The notes: generated by a model not told the origin, from the letters alone. Shown: positions 1-5,990, counted from the stretch's first letter. The stretch is 5,996 nucleotides of DNA from Methanosarcinaceae archaeon (GCA_028690255.1 JAQVBP010000168.1:1-5996); one strand, 5' to 3'. A program made the numbers and translations.

Positions 1-1
1 G

Positions 2-658
2 GCTACTGCCTATTCCCCGTTTACGGGCCTGGCCATCGATACGGATAAAGTAGGAAACGCTACCCTCGTAACCTTCGCCCCGGGCGCTGGCCTCCCGCAG
101 GAAGGGGACCTCCTGTTTAACAGCCAGGAGTGGAACGATGTCTGGAACTACACGGGAAGCACACAGATAGGAGTTGCCGAACTCAACGTCACAGGTTTCC
201 TAGCAGCTGATGGAAATGAGGCGGCGTTCAGGAGCAGTGAGGACTATATGGAAGCAATGACCGCTGTTCTGATCGTAAACTCTAAGAATATATCCGGTAG
301 TTCCGGAGACGTTTCCTTAAACGTTACGATAGTTCCCGCAATTTCCCTTGAGGTCACCCCTTCGGCCCTCGATTTCGGGGAACTATATGCCGGAATAACC
401 AGTAAGCCTCAGTACATTACCCTTAATAACAGCGGGGGCTGCAACATAACCGTTACGGCCGAAGTAAGCGATTCCTCCGCAGGGGCTGAACTCTTCAGTA
501 AAGGGTTACTGCTGGACTCCCTGCTCTGGAGTGAATACTCGAAGGTAATAGGAACCGGAAGCCAGGCAAATACGGCCGTGGCCCTTAAGGTTCCTTCTTC
601 CTCAGGCTTTGGAAACAAAAAAGGAACAATAACCTTCTGGGCGGAGGCGGCCGAATAA
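2..658 (+). CDS. 3' end of a DUF3344 surface protein gene (5' truncated by window edge)
   Basis: The reading frame is open from base 2 to the TAA at 656-658, so this is the last 218 residues of a longer protein. The internal ATG at 248 is not a credible start, because the coding similarity runs straight through it and no ribosome binding site precedes it. Residues 1 to about 96 (AYSPFTGLAID, NATLVTF, GDLLFNSQEW, DGNEAAF) align with the end of the DUF3344 domain of the downstream protein (AYVPFAGMNID, NATLHSF, GNLFFNG, DNEAAV). After a short Gly/Ser linker, residues 104-218 form a beta-rich domain with the pattern PSALDFGELYAG then ITLNNSGGCNITV, ending in FWAEAAE. That pattern resembles Ig-like repeat domains of surface proteins. 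No C-terminal membrane helix or sorting signal is visible. N-glycosylation sequons (NAT, NVT, NIS, NIT) fit an extracellular location. The function is unknown; DUF3344 is uncharacterised. Confidence 0.9.
   Translation, partial: ATAYSPFTGLAIDTDKVGNATLVTFAPGAGLPQEGDLLFNSQEWNDVWNYTGSTQIGVAELNVTGFLAADGNEAAFRSSEDYMEAMTAVLIVNSKNISGSSGDVSLNVTIVPAISLEVTPSALDFGELYAGITSKPQYITLNNSGGCNITVTAEVSDSSAGAELFSKGLLLDSLLWSEYSKVIGTGSQANTAVALKVPSSSGFGNKKGTITFWAEAAE
311..658 (+). repeat. 348-bp direct repeat, copy 1 (C-terminal module)
   Basis: This copy covers the last 115 codons plus stop of the upstream gene and aligns without gaps to 5610-5957. Hand alignment gives 18 mismatches in 348 bp (about 95% identity). 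Twelve fall in the first 117 bp and only six in the last 231 bp. The longest exact runs here are 428-486 (59 bp) and 536-603 (68 bp). The proteins differ at 8 of 115 positions. Five of the six mismatches in the second part are synonymous. Confidence 0.95.
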
Positions 659-690
659 GGCCACCTTCTCCTCTTTTTTTTATCGGGTAT
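659..690 (+). terminator. T-rich terminator-like tract after the upstream gene
   Basis: A pyrimidine-rich stretch directly follows the stop codon and contains eight consecutive T at 674-681. Archaeal intrinsic termination depends mainly on oligo-T in the non-template strand, with no required hairpin, so this is a plausible 3' end. The corresponding place after the second gene is also pyrimidine-rich and T-rich. Confidence 0.6.
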
Positions 691-740
691 GGGTTTGATC
701 CTGGCTTCGTTTTCAAAGTCCTCTATTTCTTGAATATACT

Positions 741-764
741 CCTCTTTTTTGAGCGTTTTTTTCT
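741..764 (+). terminator. second T-rich tract, possible back-up terminator
   Basis: Two T runs, six at 745-750 and seven at 756-762, are separated by GAGCG. They lie about 85-105 bp past the stop codon and could end read-through transcripts from the upstream gene. The call rests on composition alone. Confidence 0.35.
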
Positions 765-890
765 AAAATAATAAATTCTGTGACGATACAAAACACACCG
801 CTTTTACGAATTTAATTTTATTTTTGTATGCAATTAATGCAATTTTATCACACAATATATAACAGATATGCAAATACATCATACAAATTA

Positions 891-907
891 ATAAAGTTTA
901 AATATAT
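891..907 (+). promoter_or_regulatory. probable archaeal promoter (BRE plus TATA box)
   Basis: TTTAAATATAT at 897-907 matches the archaeal TATA consensus, and the purine-rich ATAAAG at 891-896 sits where the TFB recognition element belongs. The usual spacing would place transcription start near 927-934, giving a leader of about 250 nt before the ATG at 1185. Long leaders are common in Methanosarcina. A weaker alternative TATA-like string, AATATATAA, lies at 854-862. The assignment is by consensus only. Confidence 0.5.
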
Positions 908-908
908 G

Positions 909-920
909 TTTGTATACAAA
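909..920. promoter_or_regulatory. 12-bp perfect palindrome next to the TATA box, candidate operator
   Basis: TTTGTATACAAA is its own reverse complement. It starts one base after the predicted TATA box and lies before the predicted transcription start, a position where a bound dimeric regulator would block the polymerase. Its half-site also occurs at 786-792 (ATACAAA), 823-829 (TTTGTAT) and 881-887 (ATACAAA). I cannot name a regulator. The surrounding A+T richness makes chance occurrence more likely than usual. Confidence 0.35.
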
Positions 921-1165
921 ATCTATATTCTCTTAAAAAAAGTCTACTGTCAATCTGCATCGAACATTCCATATGATTATGGAAATACGTGATGGATCAT
1001 TGCTTTAACCACTTTCTTATAATTCGCAAACCTCGCACGGACGCAGGACTGTTCGGTCAACTTCAACATTCCTTTAAAGTGTTTCTTGTGTTTTTGCGGT
1101 TCACCCGGCCAAGCATCCTGCATCTGCCCGGGCCAGGTTATATTCCGACTTTTTCAGGTGAGGGC

Positions 1166-1195
1166 ATGAAATTAGGTGATAAAAATGAACACTAA
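1166..1195 (+). CDS. possible 9-codon upstream leader ORF overlapping the large gene's start
   Basis: ATG at 1166 opens a nine-residue frame (MKLGDKNEH) that ends in TAA at 1193-1195, eight bases past the first nucleotides of the large gene's start codon and in a different frame. It has its own AGGTGA at 1156-1161, four bases before the ATG. The same AGGTGA hexamer recurs at 1174-1179 for the large gene. Terminating ribosomes would be released on top of the large gene's start, so translational coupling or leader control is conceivable. The ORF is too short to be supported by content, and chance is the main alternative. Confidence 0.2.
   Translation: MKLGDKNEH
1174..1179 (+). promoter_or_regulatory. 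ribosome binding site that fixes the start of the large gene
   Basis: AGGTGA (extended to AGGTGAT at 1180) is complementary to the conserved 3' end of archaeal 16S rRNA and lies five bases before the ATG at 1185. The alternative in-frame start, GTG at 1176, lies inside this site and has no comparable site of its own, so ATG 1185 is preferred. Confidence 0.8.
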
Positions 1196-1980
1196 ATACG
1201 CTAAACTTATTCTACCGGTGCTGATATTACTGTTATTTGCCAGCACTGCACAAGCTTTGCCAACAATTGCACATGACACAGTTCTGGGTGAAGTGTATGT
1301 AGCGTCTACCGCAAACTGGCCTTCCGTATCTACAAACAACTTTGACGTACCAAACGGGACAGTTGTTTTTGCGCGGTATTATGTAGGGATCTGGGCTTCC
1401 GGTAGTATGCGCACTTCAATCACCAGCACATTCAACGGACATAAGTCTGTTGTTAACGGGTCTGAGACTGATTCTTATTACATATCCGGGATGGGTGTGA
1501 CGTGGACACCCTTCAATGTTACAGATTACGTTATCCCGGGTGAGACAAATACTGTAACAACTTCAGGAAAGTGGGGGGACGGCAGAAAGTACGGCACCAC
1601 CCTTATAGTCGTGCTGCAAAACGAAAGTAAACCGCAGGTAGAATACTGGATTGCAGAGGGCCTTGACTGGCTGCATTACGAAGGTGGTATGGGATATGAA
1701 GTCGACAGCTCTATTACGTATTTCAACGGGACTGTAGACCTTGCCGATGTGCAGAGTGCGAGCCTCTATTCAACCCACCTAACAGGGTATAAGTACGAAG
1801 ATTTAAACGGAAAATCCCTTTCAGATGCTTCCGAATCAGTAGCTGGCACTTACTTCAATTATATCAGGTGGGACAATGTAAAAGACTCCCTTGTTGCCGA
1901 GAACCAGACCGTAAACGTAGGACGAGGGGACGAGGCCTACTGTTCTCCGGTCTTGCATGGGCTTTCAATAGAATATAAAG
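1185..1980 (+). other. signal peptide and N-terminal DUF3344-like domain of the large protein
   Basis: The N terminus has lysines at positions 4 and 7, a hydrophobic core (LILPVLILLLFAS) and a small-residue cleavage motif ending in AQA, which is a standard Sec signal peptide. The following ~240 residues match the layout of the C-terminal DUF3344 domain of the same protein at low identity. YYVGIW then TSTFNG here corresponds to YISYNW then TTTFNG there. FNVTDYV corresponds to VDVTGLF, TTLIVVL to STLVVVY, and VDLADVQSASL to IDLANVQNATL. It is therefore a diverged second DUF3344 copy, not an unrelated domain. Confidence 0.75.
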
Positions 1981-4900
1981 CGCCTAACCTTCTACCGACG
2001 AGCCTTTCCCCTTCATATGTGACCCCGGGCACTGCCAATACCATGGTTGCGACCGTCGAAAACACGGGTAATGAGGATTCCCCTGTTTTTAATGTTTCCC
2101 TTCTTGCGGACGGAACGGTTGTGGACACACAGCTTATTAATGGGCTTGTAGCCGGAGGCAGGGGTAGTGTCAACCTTCAATGGACCCCCTCAGGTGACAG
2201 GGATGTCTACTCGCTGACCGTGGTTGTGGATCCTGAAAATGTAGTGAATGAGTCCTGGGAAGCAAACAATGAGCTGACTATGCTGGTTGGTTCAACATCT
2301 GTAGAGGCTCCCGTCGCTGAATTCAATGCGGACAGGACATACGGTCCAATTCCCCTCACGGTTAACTTCACCGATCAGTCTGCAAACTCCCCCGTATCCT
2401 GGGCCTGGGACTTCACGAATGATGGCAGTGTGGATAGCTGGGATCGGAACCCAACCCATACCTACACTTTGCCGGGCAATTATACGGTGAACCTGGCAGT
2501 TTCTAATGCTGCGGGCAGTGATGATCTGGTAAAGTCCGATTATATCATCGTGAACTATCCCTCTCCGATTGCTAATTTTACTGCTAACACTACCGTTGGA
2601 ACCGCTCCGTTATCCGTACAATTCACGGATACTTCCATTCAGAATATCTCCGGAACCATAACCGAATGGGCCTGGGACTTTAACAACGACAGTCTGGTGG
2701 ACAGGGATGTGCAGAACCCCGTCTATACCTTTAGTGTCCCCGGAGCTTACCTGGTGAATCTTACGGTGACCGGGCCTGGTGGCAGTGATAGTATAAAGAA
2801 ATTCAATTACATTGTCGTTCTACCCTCTATAAACGCAAGTCTGGCTGCCGGGACGTACGACACGGCTCAGACGGTTACCTTAACTTCTGATGATCCCGCT
2901 GCCACGCTTTACTATACAATGGACACCAGCGATCCCAAAACAAGCGGAACACGGATTACTTACACAGGGCCAATCAGCATCAGCAACACCACAACCCTCA
3001 GATATGCCGCAATCAGTTCTGCCGGGAACTGGAGCCTATTGTATGTCCGAAACTATGTAATAGGAACAGGCGGGCTTGCAGATGTGGCATGGCCTAAATT
3101 CATGAACAATATTAACAATACCGGGTTATCTGCCTGCAATGGACCACAAACCGGCAATAAGATCTGGACCTACCCCACCAGAATGAAGATTTACGGTTCA
3201 GCTGCAATTGCCTCAGACGGAACTATTTACATCGCAAGTTTCGATAGTAAACTCTATGCACTTAATCCCAACGGAATCCTCAAACGGACTTATTCCACAA
3301 AAGGGTATATATCCGGTTCCCCGACAATCGGGTCAGACGGAACAGTCTATATCGGAAGTAGCGATCGTAAACTCTATGCCTTCAATCCCGACGGAACTCT
3401 CAAATGGAGTTATACCACCGGAAACGAAATTTACAGTTCACCAGCAATCGGGGCCGATGGAACGATTTACATCGGAAGTCTGGATAATAAATTATACGCC
3501 CTGAATCCTGACGGAACCCTCAAATGGTCCTACTCTACAGGGAGTTGTATTTACTATGGTTCCGCGGCTATTGCGACAGACGGGACTATTTACATCGGAA
3601 GCCTGGATAAAAAACTCTACGCCCTGAATCCTGACGGGACCCTCAAATGGAGTTACACAACCGGAGGCAGTATTTACGGACCACCAGCTATCGCAGTGGA
3701 TGGAACTGTTTACATCGGAAGCCTGGATAGAAAACTCTACGCCTTAAACCCTGACGGGACTCTCAAATGGAGTTACACAACAGGAGGCAGTATTTACGGA
3801 TCAACGGCGATAGGGCCTGAAGGAACTCTTTATGTGGGAAGCGGGGACAAAAAACTATACATCCTGAATCCCGACGGAACCCTCAAATTGAGTTACACCA
3901 CCGGAGGCAGTATTTACGGATCTCCAACTATTGCGGCAGACGGGATAAGTTATGTTGGAAGCTCTGACAAAAACCTCTATGCAATAAACCCGGATGGATC
4001 CCTTAAGTGGTCCTATCCTACCGGAAAGTTTAATTATGGCTCCGCACCGGCAATTGGACCGGATGGGACTTTGTATATCGGAAGCGAAGATTCTAAACTA
4101 TATGCCTTTAGGGACGCCGCTCCTGTTGCGAATTTCAGCGTTTATCCGACATCCGGTAACTCCCCGCTTACTGTCACCTTCACGGATGAATCGACCAATA
4201 ATCCGACTTCCTGGCTCTGGGACTTCGGGGACGGGGACAGCACCAACTCTACGGAACAAAACCCTGTGCACACCTATGCTGAGCCGGGAACGTATAATGT
4301 AACGCTCAGTGCAACAAACGGCGGGGGGAGCGACGATGAGGTGAAGACCAACTACATCACAGTCAGCAAACCGGCGTACCAGGTAGACCTGACCATTTCA
4401 GGAATCGTAAACACGATGCCCGGAAGTGCGGTCTTTGCCCGGGGATCGAACGTTGTAAAGGTCCTCGAAGTCACGAACAAGGGACCTGACACCGCCACCA
4501 ACATCACGGTCGCGGTTTTTGCAAGTGATGTCAGCTCTACCGTTCCGGTTGCTACGGCCACCCTTGCCTCCCTTGCTAGCGGAGAGCAGACCACCGTAAC
4601 GGTCACCGACCCGACCATCCGGGACCTCGAAGGCGGAACGGTCATCTACACGGCAGTTCTTGACCCTGAGAACCTGATCTCCGAGACCGACGAGGCCAAC
4701 AATAAAAAGTCCAGTCCCGCCAAACCCGTGAAATACAACGGCTACAAGGGCAAAGGCATCTACTGGGAAGGCGGAAGTAATATCACCACCAGGCAGACCT
4801 ACGACCTTAAAGGGAACCTTGTCTATTTCACCCAGCCGGAGAGCGCCTATAAAGGGATTAACTGGACCGGGAGAACGGAGACCTGGACGAGTACCGACCT

Positions 4901-5957
4901 GCCTGTCCCCGAGGGCGCCACTGTCGAAAAGGCCCTGCTCTACATCTCCTACAACTGGGACCAGACCGAAGGCGGGCTTCCTAACCTGACAACAACCTTC
5001 AATGGCAACCCCATTACGCCCGGCACGCCGTACATGGACTGGAGCAACTTCGGCCTCTATGCTGACTACGAATACGGGCTGTACCCTGCGGTCGATGTAA
5101 CGGGCCTTTTCAACAACAGCGGAAACAACACCCTTGTCACTACCCCGAAACCCGGCAACAAGAATGCCCTCTACCCGAGCACGCTGGTGGTCGTCTATTC
5201 TGACCCCACAGAGACCAGAAAGCTGATCTTCATAAACGAGGAGTGCGACGAACTCCTGGTTTCCACAAAATACGGGACCACCATGGAAGAGGCAATCGCC
5301 TACGTCCCCTTCGCAGGCATGAACATTGACCTTGCAAATGTCCAAAACGCTACCCTGCACTCGTTTGTGGGAAGCGCAGGCCCGGATGAAGGAAACCTGT
5401 TTTTCAACGGCAAGCTCGTTGCGACAAACGCCTGGCAGGGGACGCTAAACACTGCCTTTGCGCAGGCCTTTGACGTGAAGAATTACCTGAACTCAGGTGA
5501 CAATGAAGCCGCAGTCCAGGGAACGGACATCGGAGGAATGGCTGCTCTTCAGCAGATCCTGGTGGTGGAATATGTCGGGGAAGACGAAGAACCCGGGACC
5601 GGCTCTAACGTTTCCTTAAACGTCACGATAGTTCCCGGAATTTCCCTTGAGGTCTCTCCTTCAGCCCTCGATTTCGGGGAACTATATGCCGGAAAAATAA
5701 GTGAGTCTCAGTACATCACCCTTAAAAACAGCGGGGGCTGCAACATAACCGTTACGGCCGAAGTAAGCGATTCCTCCGCAGGGGCCGAACTCTTCAGCAA
5801 AGGGTTACTGCTGGACACCCTGCTCTGGAGTGAGTACTCGAAGGTAATAGGAACCGGAAGCCAGGCAAATACGGCCGTGGCCCTTAAGGTTCCTTCTTCC
5901 TCGGGCTTTGGAAACAAAAAAGGAACAATAACATTCTGGGCGGAGGCGGCCGAATAA
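1185..5957 (+). CDS. giant secreted multidomain surface protein (DUF3344, CARDB, PKD, beta-propeller)
   Basis: This encodes 1590 residues, probably an extracellular envelope or adhesion-type protein; no catalytic site is visible. From the ATG at 1185 the order is: signal peptide (1-24, cleavage near AQA|LP); DUF3344-like (25-265); CARDB-like (267-374); PKD (373-460, WAWDF at 406-410); PKD (460-548, WAWDF at 495-499); chitobiase C-terminal-like (549-627); PQQ-type propeller (628-977); PKD (978-1066, WLWDFGDGD from 1010); CARDB-like (1067-1188); DUF3344 (1186-1474); shared C-terminal beta domain (1476-1590). There are many N-X-S/T sequons and only about five cysteines. No C-terminal membrane helix or sorting motif is seen, so the mode of attachment is unclear. 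The gene follows a paralogue on the same strand but has its own promoter candidate and terminator. The sequence from about 4200 on is richer in G+C than the first two thirds, which suggests a chimeric origin. Domain names are from motif recognition, and the biological role is unknown. Confidence 0.9.
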   Translation: MNTKYAKLILPVLILLLFASTAQALPTIAHDTVLGEVYVASTANWPSVSTNNFDVPNGTVVFARYYVGIWASGSMRTSITSTFNGHKSVVNGSETDSYYISGMGVTWTPFNVTDYVIPGETNTVTTSGKWGDGRKYGTTLIVVLQNESKPQVEYWIAEGLDWLHYEGGMGYEVDSSITYFNGTVDLADVQSASLYSTHLTGYKYEDLNGKSLSDASESVAGTYFNYIRWDNVKDSLVAENQTVNVGRGDEAYCSPVLHGLSIEYKAPNLLPTSLSPSYVTPGTANTMVATVENTGNEDSPVFNVSLLADGTVVDTQLINGLVAGGRGSVNLQWTPSGDRDVYSLTVVVDPENVVNESWEANNELTMLVGSTSVEAPVAEFNADRTYGPIPLTVNFTDQSANSPVSWAWDFTNDGSVDSWDRNPTHTYTLPGNYTVNLAVSNAAGSDDLVKSDYIIVNYPSPIANFTANTTVGTAPLSVQFTDTSIQNISGTITEWAWDFNNDSLVDRDVQNPVYTFSVPGAYLVNLTVTGPGGSDSIKKFNYIVVLPSINASLAAGTYDTAQTVTLTSDDPAATLYYTMDTSDPKTSGTRITYTGPISISNTTTLRYAAISSAGNWSLLYVRNYVIGTGGLADVAWPKFMNNINNTGLSACNGPQTGNKIWTYPTRMKIYGSAAIASDGTIYIASFDSKLYALNPNGILKRTYSTKGYISGSPTIGSDGTVYIGSSDRKLYAFNPDGTLKWSYTTGNEIYSSPAIGADGTIYIGSLDNKLYALNPDGTLKWSYSTGSCIYYGSAAIATDGTIYIGSLDKKLYALNPDGTLKWSYTTGGSIYGPPAIAVDGTVYIGSLDRKLYALNPDGTLKWSYTTGGSIYGSTAIGPEGTLYVGSGDKKLYILNPDGTLKLSYTTGGSIYGSPTIAADGISYVGSSDKNLYAINPDGSLKWSYPTGKFNYGSAPAIGPDGTLYIGSEDSKLYAFRDAAPVANFSVYPTSGNSPLTVTFTDESTNNPTSWLWDFGDGDSTNSTEQNPVHTYAEPGTYNVTLSATNGGGSDDEVKTNYITVSKPAYQVDLTISGIVNTMPGSAVFARGSNVVKVLEVTNKGPDTATNITVAVFASDVSSTVPVATATLASLASGEQTTVTVTDPTIRDLEGGTVIYTAVLDPENLISETDEANNKKSSPAKPVKYNGYKGKGIYWEGGSNITTRQTYDLKGNLVYFTQPESAYKGINWTGRTETWTSTDLPVPEGATVEKALLYISYNWDQTEGGLPNLTTTFNGNPITPGTPYMDWSNFGLYADYEYGLYPAVDVTGLFNNSGNNTLVTTPKPGNKNALYPSTLVVVYSDPTETRKLIFINEECDELLVSTKYGTTMEEAIAYVPFAGMNIDLANVQNATLHSFVGSAGPDEGNLFFNGKLVATNAWQGTLNTAFAQAFDVKNYLNSGDNEAAVQGTDIGGMAALQQILVVEYVGEDEEPGTGSNVSLNVTIVPGISLEVSPSALDFGELYAGKISESQYITLKNSGGCNITVTAEVSDSSAGAELFSKGLLLDTLLWSEYSKVIGTGSQANTAVALKVPSSSGFGNKKGTITFWAEAAE
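1984..3065 (+). other. CARDB, two PKD and chitobiase-C-like Ig modules
   Basis: Four beta-sandwich modules lie in series. The first shows CARDB features: VENTGNEDSP, then DPENVVNESWEANNE, the acidic and asparagine-rich ending typical of that family. The next two are PKD domains with the diagnostic pattern PLTVNFTD, WAWDF, NPTHTY, PGNYTVNL and its near copy PLSVQFTD, WAWDF, NPVYTF, PGAYLVNL. The fourth (GTYDTAQTVTLTSDDP, LYYTMDTSDP, TLRYAAISSAGNWS) resembles the chitobiase/beta-hexosaminidase C-terminal domain. These modules usually act as stalks, spacers or ligand-binding units in exported proteins. Confidence 0.8.
3066..4115 (+). repeat. eight-bladed PQQ-type beta-propeller built of 120-bp repeats
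   Basis: After the family-typical lead-in WPKFMNNINNTGLS, 40-residue units of the form IYGSPAIGxDGTxYIGSxDxKLYALNPDG then TLKWSYTTGGS repeat in register. Units begin at 3189, 3309, 3429, 3549, 3672, 3792, 3912 and 4032; the fourth has one extra residue (IYYGS). The eighth stops after SKLYAFRD and lacks its last strand. That strand appears to be supplied by GNKIWTYPT just before unit 1, giving the usual closure of a circular eight-bladed propeller. The PQQ-enzyme catalytic region is not evident, so a binding or structural role is more likely than dehydrogenase activity. Units 4-6 are very similar in DNA: 3588-3680 and 3708-3800 differ at 7 of 93 bases. Confidence 0.88.
4116..5607 (+). other. 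PKD, CARDB and C-terminal DUF3344 domain
   Basis: A third PKD domain (PLTVTFTDES, WLWDFGDGD, NPVHTY, PGTYNVTL) is closer to the PKD consensus than the first two. A CARDB-like domain follows (LEVTNKGPDTATNITV, then DPENLISETDEANN). A full DUF3344 domain from about 4740 begins near GYKGKGIYWEGG and includes YISYNWDQTEGG, TTTFNG, STLVVVY, AYVPFAGMNID and FFNGKLV. It aligns with the end of the upstream gene. CARDB next to DUF3344 recurs in this protein in both orders (DUF3344-CARDB at the N-terminus, CARDB-DUF3344 here), so the large protein looks nearly mirror-symmetric around the propeller. Confidence 0.8.
5610..5957 (+). repeat. 348-bp direct repeat, copy 2 (C-terminal module)
   Basis: This is the second copy of the C-terminal module, encoding residues 1476-1590 of the large protein and ending at the same stop codon. 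It lies 5299 bp downstream of copy 1 in the same orientation and frame, so exchange between copies would keep both genes in frame. Similarity fades in the linker just 5' of the repeat (ISGSSGD versus EPGTGSN). Past the stop only TAAGGC and a pyrimidine-rich character are shared. Confidence 0.95.
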
Positions 5958-5990
5958 GGCTTCCTTCTTCCTTCGTTTTTTAAAAAATCA
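5958..5990 (+). terminator. T-rich terminator-like tract after the large gene
   Basis: A pyrimidine-rich stretch follows the stop codon and ends in six T at 5976-5981. These are followed at once by six A, forming the 12-bp palindrome TTTTTTAAAAAA at 5976-5987. The oligo-T run fits archaeal termination, and the A run could give termination from the opposite strand too. Confidence 0.55.

Larger units (their letters stand above)
659..1184. other. 526-bp intergenic region
   Basis: I see no convincing gene here. About 660-765 is T-rich and terminator-like. About 766-985 is strongly A+T-rich and holds the probable promoter, the TTTGTAT/ATACAAA motifs and a palindrome. About 986-1184 is noticeably richer in G+C and is probably the 5' leader of the large gene. 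In the leader, CCCGG at 1104-1108 could pair with CCGGG at 1128-1132, and 1126-1133 is the palindrome GCCCGGGC. A frame of 68 codons, GTG at 989 to TAA at 1195, has no good ribosome binding site at its start and no recognisable motif. I treat it as chance or at most its last nine codons as a leader peptide. Confidence 0.7.

Noticed and set aside
248..658. A separate 136-residue gene starting at ATG 248.
   Set aside because: The same frame is open back to base 2 and encodes residues homologous to the DUF3344 domain of the downstream protein, so the ATG is an internal methionine.
1176..1184. GTG at 1176 as the start of the large gene.
   Set aside because: It lies within the AGGTGAT ribosome binding site that is correctly spaced for ATG 1185; using the ATG also gives a typical signal peptide start (MNTKYAK).
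989..1195. A 68-codon plus-strand frame in the intergenic region starting at GTG 989.
   Set aside because: There is no convincing ribosome binding site before 989, the product has no motif or family I recognise, and the frame overlaps the start of the large gene. Only its last nine codons are kept as a low-confidence leader ORF.
3189..4115. A CRISPR-like or tandem satellite interpretation of the regularly spaced repeats.
   Set aside because: The period is 120 bp with one 123-bp unit, the frame is open throughout, and differences fall mostly at third codon positions. It is a protein repeat, not a repeat-spacer array.
3066..4115. A PQQ-dependent dehydrogenase.
   Set aside because: The propeller repeats belong to the PQQ-like structural class, but the units are short and near-identical, the usual Trp-docking pattern is replaced by NPDGTLKWSY, and no catalytic region is visible.
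3208..4302. Short alternative-frame ORFs within the propeller (3208-3504 and 3994-4302).
   Set aside because: They are shadows of the repetitive coding sequence; their apparent internal repeats simply mirror the 120-bp units of the real frame.
4398..5360. A 320-codon open frame on the minus strand.
   Set aside because: It lies antisense to the DUF3344/CARDB coding region, where G+C-rich third positions remove stop codons from the opposite strand. Its translation shows no recognisable domain, while the plus strand has clear domain structure throughout.
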